This document shows positions 8,505-16,614 of a stretch of 64,000 nt of DNA, in pieces (position 1 is the stretch's first letter; every line of letters starts with the position of its first letter). The notes beneath the pieces were generated by a model. The model did not search any database, was not told the DNA's origin, and was given only the letters and a program-made list of their open reading frames with translations. The DNA is taken from assembly GCF_000519325.1 (NCBI RefSeq), contig NZ_KI912613.1:5239478-5303477 (forward strand), in the 5' to 3' direction. Both the position numbers and the translations under genes were made by a program. Source of the DNA: Patulibacter minatonensis DSM 18081 (GTDB lineage: Bacteria > Actinomycetota > Thermoleophilia > Solirubrobacterales > Solirubrobacteraceae).

Positions 8505-8864
8505 TCAACGCCTGCCGAGGCGCTGGGCGCCCCGACGGACGACCCCGGCGACGTCCTCCGCCGCGCGGTCGATCGTCCGCCCCGCCTGGGCGCCCCGCGA
8601 GCGGCTGACCTGCTTCCACCGCAACGCGGCGAGGCCGGTGCCGGCGACCCCGCCGACGGCGACGGCGATCGCGGGCCGGACCCAGTTGCGCGGGTCCTTC
8701 ATGGCGCGGAGCTCCCACGACTCGAGCTCGTCGGCCGCCATCTCGGAGAGGTTCCGCAGCGTCGACTCCACCCGGGTGCCGAGGCGCTCCGGCGGCTCGA
8801 CGGGGGCCATGGCCTCCCGGAGCAGGCGCTCGATGTCGACCGCGGACTTGTCGACGGACCGGCT
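8505..8864 (-). CDS. One-TM protein coupled to ECF sigma factor, unknown
   Basis: About 120 residues, GTG start at 8867 overlapping the sigma-factor stop by 4 nt; the body is listed here to the overlap edge. An N-terminal acidic helix region (DIERLLREAMAPVEPPERLG) precedes one hydrophobic segment near residues 62-84 (WVRPAIAVAVGGVAGTGLAA) and a basic tail. Position directly behind an ECF sigma gene is where anti-sigma factors sit, and one TM segment fits. The zinc-binding anti-sigma motif (HXXXCXXC) is absent. It is a candidate unconventional anti-sigma factor by context only. Confidence 0.6.
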   Translation of the reverse strand, partial: SRSVDKSAVDIERLLREAMAPVEPPERLGTRVESTLRNLSEMAADELESWELRAMKDPRNWVRPAIAVAVGGVAGTGLAALRWKQVSRSRGAQAGRTIDRAAEDVAGVVRRGAQRLGRR

Positions 8865-9409
8865 CACGACGGCAGCCCCGGCGTCGGCTGGTCGGCCACG
8901 AGGCCCTCCAGCTGCTTGATCGACCGGTGGATCAGCACCTTCGTCGCGCCGTCGGACCGTCCCATCGCGCGGGCGATCTCGCGGTTGTCCATCCCGAGGG
9001 CGAAGCGCATGATCAGGGCCTCACGGCGGTCGTCCGGCAGGTGCTGCACGGCGGCGAGGATGCGGCCCAGCTCGTCGCGCTCCTCCACGAGGTCCTCGGT
9101 CGTGTGGGTCGCCCGCAGGATCGTCGTCGACTCGTCGTCGTCGATCGAGGTCTGCGGGCGCCGTGACCGGTCCCGGAAGAGGTTGGCGGCGAGGTTGTGG
9201 GCGATGCGGATCAGCCAGGGCCGCAGGGGCCGCCCGTCCGATTCGCGGAGCGCACGCTCGAAGTGCCGGTACGCCTGCAGGAACGTCTGCTCGGTGAGGT
9301 CCTCCGCGTCGTGGTGGTTGCCGACCCGGTAGTAGGCGAAGGAGTAGACGTCGCGGAGGTGGTCCCGGTAGAGCTCGGAGAACCTGTCGTCGAGCTCGGC
9401 CTTTTCCAC
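8864..9409 (-). CDS. ECF-type RNA polymerase sigma factor
   Basis: Sigma-70 family protein, about 181 aa, with region 2 (ELYRDHLRDVYSFAYYRVG, then EDLTEQTFLQAYRHF) and region 4 (LPDDRREALIMRFALGMDNREIA, then DGATKVLIHRSIKQL). GTG 9409 is preferred because TAAGGT sits exactly 7 bp upstream; a GTG at 9418 would add three residues but would place that hexamer across the start. It is followed by an overlapping one-TM gene that may control it. The regulon cannot be read from the window. Confidence 0.87.
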   Translation of the reverse strand: MEKAELDDRFSELYRDHLRDVYSFAYYRVGNHHDAEDLTEQTFLQAYRHFERALRESDGRPLRPWLIRIAHNLAANLFRDRSRRPQTSIDDDESTTILRATHTTEDLVEERDELGRILAAVQHLPDDRREALIMRFALGMDNREIARAMGRSDGATKVLIHRSIKQLEGLVADQPTPGLPS

Positions 9410-9464
9410 GCGGAGCACCTTACCGCCGGTAGGCGGTGGCGGCGGTCCGCGCCTCGCGTCGTCC

Positions 9465-10349
9465 TCAGGCGCCTGCCGAGCGGGCCTTCCGGTCAGGGTC
9501 GCCCGCGGGGAGCGCGGCGACGGGCTGCAGGCCCTCGGGCGCGAGCTCGGGACGGAGGTGCGCCGGGTCGACCCCGATGCCGGTCTCCGTCGTGTGCCCG
9601 CCGAGGCTGTTCCAGCCGAGCTCGACGCACGGCCAGATCCGCTCGGTGACGGCGTTGGCCAGCTCGCCCGTCGGCTGGTCGACCTGCGGGAAGGTCAGCG
9701 CGCGACCGGCGCGGACGATGACCTTGTGCGGTCGGATCCGCCAACCCGTGCGGACGTGGGTCGTGCCGTGAATCGAGATCGGCACCACGGGGACGCCGGT
9801 CTCCAGCGCCAGGCGCCCGACGCCGCGCTTCGGGCGGCCCAGACCGCCGGGGCGGACCCGGGTGCCCTCCGGGAAGATCACGACGCAGTCCCCGCGCTCG
9901 AGGATCTCGCGCGCCGTGCTCATCGCGTCGCCGTCGGCGTTGCCACGGTCGATCGGGAAGGCGCCGAGGCTGTTCAGGAACCAGCGCTGCAGCGGCTTGC
10001 GGAAGAGCTCCTTCTTCGCCACGAAGTACAGCGGACGACGACTCATCGCGCCGATGATGAACGGGTCGAGGAAGCTGCGGTGGTTCGCCGCGAAGATCAC
10101 CGGGCCGGTGGCCGGCACGTGCTCGCGGCCGATCCGCGCCAGGCGGAAGTACACGTGGAAGAACGGCTGGAAGAACGCCCGGACCGTCCAGTACACGAGC
10201 GGGTTGACGCCCTTGCCCACCCGCGCGTGCAGGGCGAGCCGCTGATCCCGGTCGAGATCCGGCCGCTCGGCCTTGGCGGGCAGCGAGCGCACCGCGGGCA
10301 GCGGGGTCTCGTCGGGGCGGTGCTCGGGGGCGGGTGACTCGCGATCCAT
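9465..10349 (-). CDS. 1-acyl-sn-glycerol-3-phosphate acyltransferase family protein
   Basis: PlsC-family acyltransferase, 294 aa, transferring an acyl chain to lysophosphatidate or a related lipid at the membrane. The HX4D motif is in ANHRSFLDPF (residues about 88-94) and the second motif in IFPEGTRVRPG (about 159-164). A 50-residue polar N-terminus precedes the domain, and the C-terminal 60 residues are an extra Pro-rich region beyond the usual 240. It lies 61 bp downstream of the tRNA-Thr gene on the same strand and may share its transcript. The acyl acceptor is unproven. Confidence 0.85.
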   Translation of the reverse strand: MDRESPAPEHRPDETPLPAVRSLPAKAERPDLDRDQRLALHARVGKGVNPLVYWTVRAFFQPFFHVYFRLARIGREHVPATGPVIFAANHRSFLDPFIIGAMSRRPLYFVAKKELFRKPLQRWFLNSLGAFPIDRGNADGDAMSTAREILERGDCVVIFPEGTRVRPGGLGRPKRGVGRLALETGVPVVPISIHGTTHVRTGWRIRPHKVIVRAGRALTFPQVDQPTGELANAVTERIWPCVELGWNSLGGHTTETGIGVDPAHLRPELAPEGLQPVAALPAGDPDRKARSAGA

Positions 10350-10410
10350 CTGTACTGCAAGACCCCGTGCGGGGCCCGCGGTTACATCCGGCGGCCCGCG
10401 ACCTGCGCCA

Positions 10411-10484
10411 AGCCCACGGTCAGATTCGAACTGACGACCTTCGCTTTACAAGAGCGCTGCTCTGGCCAACTGAGCTACGCGGGC
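10411..10484 (-). tRNA. tRNA-Thr (anticodon TGT)
   Basis: 74 nt on the minus strand. The acceptor stem pairs GCCCGCG with CGTGGGC (one G-U), the D-loop region is TAGCTCAGTTGGC, the anticodon loop CTTGTAA sits on a CGCT/AGCG stem, and the T-loop TTCGAAT is canonical. Anticodon TGT reads ACA/ACG-type Thr codons. The discriminator base is U and no CCA is encoded, so it must be added after transcription. Confidence 0.96.
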
Positions 10485-10570
10485 GGGCTGCCGCCATCGT
10501 AGCGACGCCCGTGACCCTCGACGTCGACGGTTCACTCCGCCCCGCCGGTGGGTGTCCGCCCCCGCTCACC

Positions 10571-10576
10571 TACCCT
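10571..10576 (+). promoter_or_regulatory. -10 box of ABC exporter gene (leaderless)
   Basis: TACCCT ends 6 bp before ATG 10583. With normal -10 spacing, transcription would begin at or next to the start codon. Confidence 0.5.
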
Positions 10577-10582
10577 GGAGCC

Positions 10583-12448
10583 ATGGCCGGCGACGCTCCC
10601 ACGGACCCCGCGACCGACGAGCCACACCCCCTGCGGCGGCTCTGGGACCGCGCCACGCGCTTCCGTCCACGGATCGTCCTGGCGGTGGTCTCGACGGTCC
10701 TGAACAAGCTGTTCGACATCGCGCCGGAGCTCCTGATCGGCGTCGCGATCGACGTCGTCGTGCGCAAGGACGAGTCGTTCGTCGGCCAGCTCTTCGACGT
10801 GGCCGACCGCGAGGACCAGCTGCTGATCCTCGCCGGCCTGACCGTGATCGCCTGGGTGCTGGAGTCGGCGAGCGACTACCTGTCCGCCCGGCTCTGGCGC
10901 GGGCTCTCGCAGGACCTCCAGCACGACCTGCGCCTCGACGCCTACCGGCACGTGCAGGACCTCGACACCGCCTGGTTCGAGGACCGCGAGTCCGGCCGGC
11001 TGCTGACGGTGCTCAACGACGACGTCAACCAGCTCGAGCGGTTCCTGGACATCGGCGCCAGCAAGATCATCCTCACGGCGACGAACGTCGTCGCCGTCGG
11101 CGCGGTCTTCGTCGTCATCTCGCCGGTCCTGGCGCTCACGGCCTTCCTACCGATCCCGGTGATCATCGCGGGATCGCTCCTGTTCCAGCGGCGCCTCGGC
11201 CCGCGGTACGAGGCGGTCCGCGACCGGGCCGGGCGTCTCGGCGGCCTGATCGGCGGCAACCTCGGCGGCATCGCGACGATCAAGGCGTTCGGCGCCGAGG
11301 ACCGCGAGGCCGCGCGCGTCGAGGAGGCGTCCGCCGCGTACGCCACAGCCAACCGGCGCGCGATCGCCTACAGCTCCGCGTTCGTCCCGCTGATCCGCAT
11401 GGCGATCCTCGCGGGCTTCATCCTCACGCTCGTCCTCGGCGGACGGGCGGCGCTCGACGGCTCGCTCGAGATCGGCCTCTACTCCGTCCTCGTGTTCATG
11501 ACGCAGCGCCTGCTCTGGCCGCTGACCGAGCTCGGCGAGACGCTCGACCTCTACCAGCGCGGCGTCGCCTCGATCCGGCGCATCCTCGATCTCCTGGACA
11601 CGCCGATCACGATCCGTCCCGGCGCCACCGAGCTCCCGCGGGGAGCGACCCTCACCCCGTTGCCGGTCCGCTTCGCCGACGTGCGCTTCTCCTACGGCGG
11701 GCGTCCCGGCGCCGTCGTCGCCGACGAGGACCGCATCCCCGTCCTCCACGGACTCGACATCGACGTCCCCGCCGGCCAGACGCACGCGATCGTCGGTGCG
11801 ACGGGCGCGGGCAAGTCGACCGTGGTCAAGCTCCTCCTCCGGCTCTACGACCCCGACTCCGGCGACCTCACGGTCGGGGGCGTCCCCGCCGAGGACCTCT
11901 CGTTCGCGTCCCTGCGCGGCGCGATCGGCTACGTCGGCCAGGACACGTTCCTGTTCGACGGGACCGTCGCGGACAACCTCCGGTACGGCGCCCCGGACGC
12001 CGACCGGGACGCGCTCCGCCGGGCCGCCGAGCTCGCCGAGGCCCACGACTTCGTCTCGGCCCTCCCCCACGGCTACGACACGCCGGTCGGCGAGCGCGGC
12101 ATCAAGCTCTCCGGCGGCCAGCGCCAGCGGCTGACGATCGCCCGAGCGCTCGTCCGCGACCCCGCGATCCTCGTGCTCGACGAGGCCACCAGCGCGGTCG
12201 ACAACGAGACGGAGGCCGCGATCCAGCGCTCGCTGCTGCGGGTCGCGCACGACCGGACCACGATCGTGATCGCCCACCGGCTGTCGACGATCCGGCACGC
12301 CGACCGGATCCACGTGATGGACCGCGGGGTCGTCGCGGAGGCCGGCACCCACGAGGAGCTCGTGGCCGCCGGCGGGCGCTACGCGGCGCTGTGGTCGGTC
12401 CAGACCGGCGAGGTCGCCGAGGGCCTGATCGGCCGCCCGGGCGCCTGA
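10583..12448 (+). CDS. ABC transporter, fused permease and ATPase (exporter type)
   Basis: 621 residues: an N-terminal six-TM exporter domain (about 30-330) and a C-terminal ATPase. Walker A is GATGAGKST near residue 405, the signature LSGGQRQRL near 510, Walker [10 protein letters not shown], and the H-loop [15 protein letters not shown]. This is a half-transporter that works as a homodimer or heterodimer to export lipids, drugs or peptides; the substrate is not predictable. Start ATG 10583 is supported by TACCCT at leaderless spacing. It converges with the gene at 12.6 kb across a hairpin. Confidence 0.92.
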   Translation: MAGDAPTDPATDEPHPLRRLWDRATRFRPRIVLAVVSTVLNKLFDIAPELLIGVAIDVVVRKDESFVGQLFDVADREDQLLILAGLTVIAWVLESASDYLSARLWRGLSQDLQHDLRLDAYRHVQDLDTAWFEDRESGRLLTVLNDDVNQLERFLDIGASKIILTATNVVAVGAVFVVISPVLALTAFLPIPVIIAGSLLFQRRLGPRYEAVRDRAGRLGGLIGGNLGGIATIKAFGAEDREAARVEEASAAYATANRRAIAYSSAFVPLIRMAILAGFILTLVLGGRAALDGSLEIGLYSVLVFMTQRLLWPLTELGETLDLYQRGVASIRRILDLLDTPITIRPGATELPRGATLTPLPVRFADVRFSYGGRPGAVVADEDRIPVLHGLDIDVPAGQTHAIVGATGAGKSTVVKLLLRLYDPDSGDLTVGGVPAEDLSFASLRGAIGYVGQDTFLFDGTVADNLRYGAPDADRDALRRAAELAEAHDFVSALPHGYDTPVGERGIKLSGGQRQRLTIARALVRDPAILVLDEATSAVDNETEAAIQRSLLRVAHDRTTIVIAHRLSTIRHADRIHVMDRGVVAEAGTHEELVAAGGRYAALWSVQTGEVAEGLIGRPGA

Positions 12449-12488
12449 CCCCCGGGGCGGCCGGGGTCGTCCAGGCGCCCGCGACCCG

Positions 12489-12519
12489 CGCCCGTCCGGC
12501 CGCCGCCGGCCGACGGGCG
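12489..12519. terminator. Bidirectional GC hairpin between convergent genes
   Basis: A 13-bp stem with a single bulged C and a 4-nt loop lies between the stop of the exporter gene (+) and the stop of the small membrane protein (-). No U-tract on either side. Confidence 0.5.
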
Positions 12520-12566
12520 GAGGACGAGGCCGGTCGCCCGGCGTGGCCGGGCCCGGCGGCGGAGCG

Positions 12567-13004
12567 TCAGACGGGGAGCCAGGCGCCCTCGGCGTTGCGG
12601 CCGAGGACGATCTCGTGGGTGCGCTCGCCGTCGGCGACGGTGAAGGTGGCGCGGTCGTTCGCGACACCCGGCTGGTCGTCGACGGAGACGAGGCTGAGGC
12701 CGACCGCGGACGGGTCGCTGATGCCCAGCGAGCGCGCCGCGTCGAGCGCGGCCGCGCGCAGCACCGCCGGGTCCCACCCCTCGTCGGCGGCGTGCGCCGC
12801 GGCGAGGGCCGAGTTGGCGGAGCGGATGCGCTCGTCGGTCAGGGCGCGCTGGGAGTCGTCGCGGCGGCGGCCGGCCACCCACCCGGTGAGGGCGAGGAGG
12901 CCGACGGCCGCCACGACGACGAGGAGCACCACCCCCACCACCGACACGGCCAGTGGCACGTGGCCGGTCGGATCGAGGAGGGTGGTGGACAGCGCGGCCG
13001 ACAT
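12567..13004 (-). CDS. Small one-TM protein of unknown function
   Basis: 145 residues, with one hydrophobic segment near 18-42 (LAVSVVGVVLLVVVAAVGLL) and a soluble part ending in a compact alpha/beta-looking domain (GLSLVSVDD to HEIVLGRNAEGAWLPV). ATG 13004 is chosen over ATG 13013 because the hexamer TAGCAT (13017-13012) is exactly 7 bp upstream of 13004 but overlaps 13013. No family recognised. It lies downstream of the SigH-like gene (72-bp gap) but probably has its own promoter. Confidence 0.55.
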   Translation of the reverse strand: MSAALSTTLLDPTGHVPLAVSVVGVVLLVVVAAVGLLALTGWVAGRRRDDSQRALTDERIRSANSALAAAHAADEGWDPAVLRAAALDAARSLGISDPSAVGLSLVSVDDQPGVANDRATFTVADGERTHEIVLGRNAEGAWLPV

Positions 13005-13076
13005 GGCGCGCATGCTAGACGGCGGACGCGCCCGACGTGGCGCGTTGCCGCTCGGCCCGTGGGCGCGGGACGACGC

Positions 13077-13739
13077 TCAGGCGACGACCCGGAGCGGCAC
13101 GCGCTCGCGCTCGCGCAGGAAGTCGCCGATCTTGCGCTTGACGCGCTGGAGGGCGTTGTCGACCCGCTTGGTGTCGGAGCCGAGGCGCTCGGCGATCTCC
13201 TCGTAGGAGCGGCCGCGCAGGTACAGGGCGAGGACGCGTGACTCGAGGTCCGACAGGAGCTCGGGGACGGAGGACACGAGGGCACGGAGCTCGTCGCGGT
13301 CCACCGCGAGCCGGGCTGGGTCGTGCTTCTGCGGGCCCGGGATGACGTCGTGCATCGTGCTCTCGCCCTCCGACGCCCCGGGGGGCGGCGAGGACAGGGA
13401 CACGGCGTCGTTGAGGAGCTTCGCCTTGTGCCGGTTGTCGGCCTTGATCGCGGTGATCATCCGCCGCGTGATGCAGAGCTCCGCGAAGTTCCGGAAGCTC
13501 GACTCGCGGTCGGTCCGGAAGTCGCGGATCGCCTCGTACAGGCCCATGAGCCCGTACTGGATGAGGTCGTCGCGGTCGCCGCCGCTCAGGAAGAAGGAAC
13601 TCGCCTTCATCCGGACGAATCCCTGGTACCGCTTGATCAAGCGGGTCGTTGCGACCTCGTCGCCACGCTTCGCACGGGCGATGAGGAACCCATCCTCAAC
13701 CTGACGCTGAGAGTTAGGGTTGGTCTTGAGTTGTGCCAC
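13077..13739 (-). CDS. sigH: SigH-family RNA polymerase sigma factor
   Basis: 220 residues, alignable by eye over its whole length with Bacillus SigH: LIKRYQGFVRMKASSFFLSG, DLIQYGLMGLYEAIRDF, FAELCITRRMITAIK in region 2, and LLSDLESRVLALYLRGRSYEEIAERL then VDNALQRVKRKI in region 4. In Bacillus, SigH controls the entry into stationary phase and sporulation. Its place behind cysS-rlmB also matches the Bacillus order. GTG start with GGAAAGG upstream. No sporulation gene is visible here, so the regulon in this organism is open. Confidence 0.88.
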   Translation of the reverse strand: MAQLKTNPNSQRQVEDGFLIARAKRGDEVATTRLIKRYQGFVRMKASSFFLSGGDRDDLIQYGLMGLYEAIRDFRTDRESSFRNFAELCITRRMITAIKADNRHKAKLLNDAVSLSSPPPGASEGESTMHDVIPGPQKHDPARLAVDRDELRALVSSVPELLSDLESRVLALYLRGRSYEEIAERLGSDTKRVDNALQRVKRKIGDFLRERERVPLRVVA

Positions 13740-13905
13740 GAGATGCCTTTCCGACCGCCTCCACGCGGTCTTGAAGCCTCGTAACGCGCGCCTCCCTCGG
13801 CGCTATGAGCTGACTTGGTGCTGCTGTCCTCGTCGTGATCGGTTTCCCCGAGGGCCCGGTCTAGACCTGAGGTCGACGGTCACGACGCGGTGACTGTGAC
13901 AGAAC

Positions 13906-15090
13906 TTATGTCCCCCTGTCAACCCGATCTCGCTGTTGCAAGATCGCGTACAGGAGGGCGGCGCTCGCAGCCCCCACGTTGAGGCTGTCCAGGCGGCCCC
14001 GCAGGGGCAGTGCGACGAGCGCGTCGCAGGTCGAGGCTACTCGAGGCCTGAGGCCGGTGCCCTCGGCGCCCATCACGAGCACCATCCCGCCCGTGTAGTC
14101 GGGCTGCGTGTAGTCGACGGCGCCGGCCTCGCGCCCGGCCGCGCCGTAGACCCAGGCGCCTCCCTCTTTGGCCTCGGCGAGCGCGTCGGCCAGGTTCCGC
14201 GCCTGGACCACCTTGAGGTGCTCGGTGGCGCCCGCGGACGCCTTCACGGCGGCCGGGGTCACCTCGGCGGCGCGATGGCGGCAGATGATCATCCCCGTCG
14301 CCCCCACGCACTCGGCGGTGCGGGCGATCGCCCCGAGGTTCTGCGGGTCCTGGACCTCGTCGAGCGCCACGATCAGCGGCGACGGGACGGCCAGGAGCTC
14401 GGCGAGCTCGACGTACGGGTACGGATCGACGGCCGCCACGACGCCCTGGTGGTCCGGGGAGCCGGCCAGCGTCGTCAGCGCGTCGGCGTCCGCGAGGCGG
14501 ACGTCCTCGCCCTCGAGCCACTCCTCCGCCGACGCGGTCGCCGAGGTGGCGTAGAGGGCCCGGACGGTGCGGCGGTCGGCGCGCAGGACCTCGTGGACCG
14601 CGTTGCGGCCGTAGAGGAGCTGGCCCTCGAGGGCCATGTCGCGTGGCAGCGGCGGCGCATCGGCCCCCGCGCGGTCCTCCCGGCGCGGACCGCGATCGTC
14701 GCGGCGCGGACCGCGGTCGTCGCGGCCGGACGAGGCGCCACCCTTCGGCGGGCGACCGCCAGGCTTCCCGCCCGGTCCGCGTCGGCGGCCGGGGCCCGCC
14801 GCGTCGTCACGACCTGCGGCGGACGGCGGCGGGATCTTCCCGGCCTTCCGCGCCTTCCAGTAGTCCGGCCCGCGCTGGTCGCCCCAGTACCCCTCGCCGC
14901 GAGGATCCGGTGCACCCGGCGCCGGCGGCTTGTTGCCCTTCCGGCCACCCTCGGCGCGGCGCGCGTCACGCGCGGCCTTGCCGCCCTTGAGGTTCGCCGC
15001 GCGGCGGGCGTCGCGCGACTCGGCGCCCGACCCCTTGCCGCCCGGCCGGTCGCCGCGGGATCCCCCGCCGCCCTTCGGCTTCGGTGCCAT
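13906..15090 (-). CDS. rlmB: 23S rRNA 2'-O-methyltransferase RlmB/TrmH family with disordered N-terminus
   Basis: SpoU/TrmH methyltransferase, 394 aa, of which about 250 form the usual enzyme: the substrate-binding N-domain starts at LEGQLLYGRNAVHEVL near residue 153, and the knotted SAM domain holds LDEVQDPQNLGAIARTAECVGA, VMGAEGTGLRPRV and LPLRGRLDSLNVGAASAALLY. The first 150 residues are Gly/Arg/Lys/Asp-rich with RGPRRDDRGPRRED-type repeats, probably an RNA-binding disordered tail. It starts 5 bp after cysS, so the two form one operon, as in Bacillus. Confidence 0.88.
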   Translation of the reverse strand: MAPKPKGGGGSRGDRPGGKGSGAESRDARRAANLKGGKAARDARRAEGGRKGNKPPAPGAPDPRGEGYWGDQRGPDYWKARKAGKIPPPSAAGRDDAAGPGRRRGPGGKPGGRPPKGGASSGRDDRGPRRDDRGPRREDRAGADAPPLPRDMALEGQLLYGRNAVHEVLRADRRTVRALYATSATASAEEWLEGEDVRLADADALTTLAGSPDHQGVVAAVDPYPYVELAELLAVPSPLIVALDEVQDPQNLGAIARTAECVGATGMIICRHRAAEVTPAAVKASAGATEHLKVVQARNLADALAEAKEGGAWVYGAAGREAGAVDYTQPDYTGGMVLVMGAEGTGLRPRVASTCDALVALPLRGRLDSLNVGAASAALLYAILQQRDRVDRGT

Positions 15091-15095
15091 GGTGG

Positions 15096-16469
15096 TCAGC
15101 CTTCCGTTCGTACGAGTTCGGCGCCCGAGGCGCCGTCGCGGACGGTCCAGCCGTCCGCCGCGAGCGCGTCGCGGATCTCGTCCGCACGCGCCCAGTCCTT
15201 CGCCGCCCGCGCCGCGCCGCGCTCGCGCAGGAGCGCCAGCGCCCGGTCGTCGGGCCCGTCCTCGGTGGCCGGGTCGAGCAGGCCGTCGAGCGCCAGCACC
15301 GCGAGCATCTCGCGCAGCCGGTCGTCCCCGACGGTCTCCCCCGCGGCGGTCCGCCGGTTGGCCTCGCGCACCCAGGACCACAGGTGGCCGAGCGCGCGGG
15401 CGGTGTTGAAGTCGTCGGCGAGCGCCGCGAAGAACGCGTCGGACTCGCCCTGCAGGTCGTCGGGGGACGGTCCCGGCTCCAGCACGCGCCCGATCTCCCG
15501 AAGTCGCCGCACGCCGGCCCGGGCCTGCGCGATCGAGTCGTCGGCCCAGTTCAGCGGCTGCCGGTAGTGCGAGGACGCGAACAGCAGCACGAGTGCGTCG
15601 CGCCCGATCTCGTCCAGTGCCTCGTGGAGCGGGGTGATGTTGCCGACGGACTTCGACATCTTCGCGCCGCGCAGCTCGATCATGCCGGTGTGCATCCACA
15701 GGGCGGCGAGCTCGGCGTCGCGGGCGCAGCGGGTCTGCGCGGCCTCGTTCTCGTGGTGCGGGAAGACCAGGTCGTTGCCCCCGCCGTGGATCTCGAACCC
15801 GACGCCGAGGGCCTCCTCGGCCATCGCGGAGCACTCGATGTGCCAGCCGGGCCGGCCGCGCCCCCACGGCGTGTCCCACGCCGTGTCCTCGCCCGGCTTC
15901 GTGGCCTTCCAGAGCGCGAAGTCCAACGGGTCCTGCTTCAGGCGCAGGCCGACCGGATCGTCTCCCTCGCCCTGGTCCATCCGGTCGACGTCGCGGCGCG
16001 ACAGCGAGCCGTACCGGGTGTCGGCGCGGACCCGGAAGTAGACGTCGCCCTCGGCCACGTAGGCGGCATCGCGAGCGATCAGGTCCTCGATCAGCGCGAC
16101 GATCGCCGGCATCGACGTCGTTGCCAGCGGCTCGAGGTCCGGGCGCCCGAGCTGCAGCCGGTCGGTGTCGGCGCGGTAGTGCGCCCCCATCTCCTCGGCG
16201 AGCGCGGTCGACGCGACGCCCTGGCGGGTCGCGGCCGCGTAGATCTTGTCGTTGACGTCGGTGAGGTTCGCGACGAGCGTGACCGCGTAGCCCTCGTGGA
16301 CGAGGAACCGCTTGAAGAGGGCGAAGACCACGAACGGCCGCGCGTTGCCGACGTGGATCCGGTTGTAGACCGTCGGCCCGCAGGCGTAGATGCCGACCGC
16401 GCCGGGCACGCGCGGACGGAGTTCCTGGAGCTCCCCGCTCGCGGTGTCGTGGATCCTGATCGTGCGCAC
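15096..16469 (-). CDS. cysS: Cysteine--tRNA ligase
   Basis: Class I synthetase charging tRNA-Cys; 457 residues, normal length. The HIGH-type motif is in CGPTVYNRIHVGNARPFV (residues about 29-45), KMSKSVGN is near 270, and the zinc site includes the Cys of CGPTVY and HIECSAMA with a downstream HHENE. GTG 16469 is chosen from in-frame GTG codons because TACCCT is 8 bp upstream of it and only 2 bp from the other candidate (16475). Operon with rlmB. Confidence 0.95.
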   Translation of the reverse strand: MRTIRIHDTASGELQELRPRVPGAVGIYACGPTVYNRIHVGNARPFVVFALFKRFLVHEGYAVTLVANLTDVNDKIYAAATRQGVASTALAEEMGAHYRADTDRLQLGRPDLEPLATTSMPAIVALIEDLIARDAAYVAEGDVYFRVRADTRYGSLSRRDVDRMDQGEGDDPVGLRLKQDPLDFALWKATKPGEDTAWDTPWGRGRPGWHIECSAMAEEALGVGFEIHGGGNDLVFPHHENEAAQTRCARDAELAALWMHTGMIELRGAKMSKSVGNITPLHEALDEIGRDALVLLFASSHYRQPLNWADDSIAQARAGVRRLREIGRVLEPGPSPDDLQGESDAFFAALADDFNTARALGHLWSWVREANRRTAAGETVGDDRLREMLAVLALDGLLDPATEDGPDDRALALLRERGAARAAKDWARADEIRDALAADGWTVRDGASGAELVRTEG

Positions 16470-16572
16470 GACCACCCAGGGTATCCGGCGCCGTGCGCGC
16501 CCACCCCCGCGGTCGCCGGGCACCCGTCCCGGAACGACGACGACCGCCCGGAGGGCGGCCGTCGAGGACCTG

Positions 16573-16606
16573 CGTCGCGGTGCCCGGCGACCGCCGGACC
16601 GCGACG
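16573..16606 (-). terminator. Two-tier hairpin behind FAD oxidoreductase gene
   Basis: An outer 8-bp stem (CGTCGCGG with CCGCGACG) encloses an inner 5-bp stem (CCGGC/GCCGG). It begins 9 bp past the stop codon at 16615 on the minus strand. A weaker hairpin follows at 16541-16564. Confidence 0.55.
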
Positions 16607-16614
16607 GCGGAGGA

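Noticed and set aside
13916..13921. Perfect TTGACA on the minus strand upstream of sigH
   Set aside because: It lies in the last codons of rlmB, and no -10 box occurs 16-18 bp downstream (TCACAG-like). Not accepted as a promoter.
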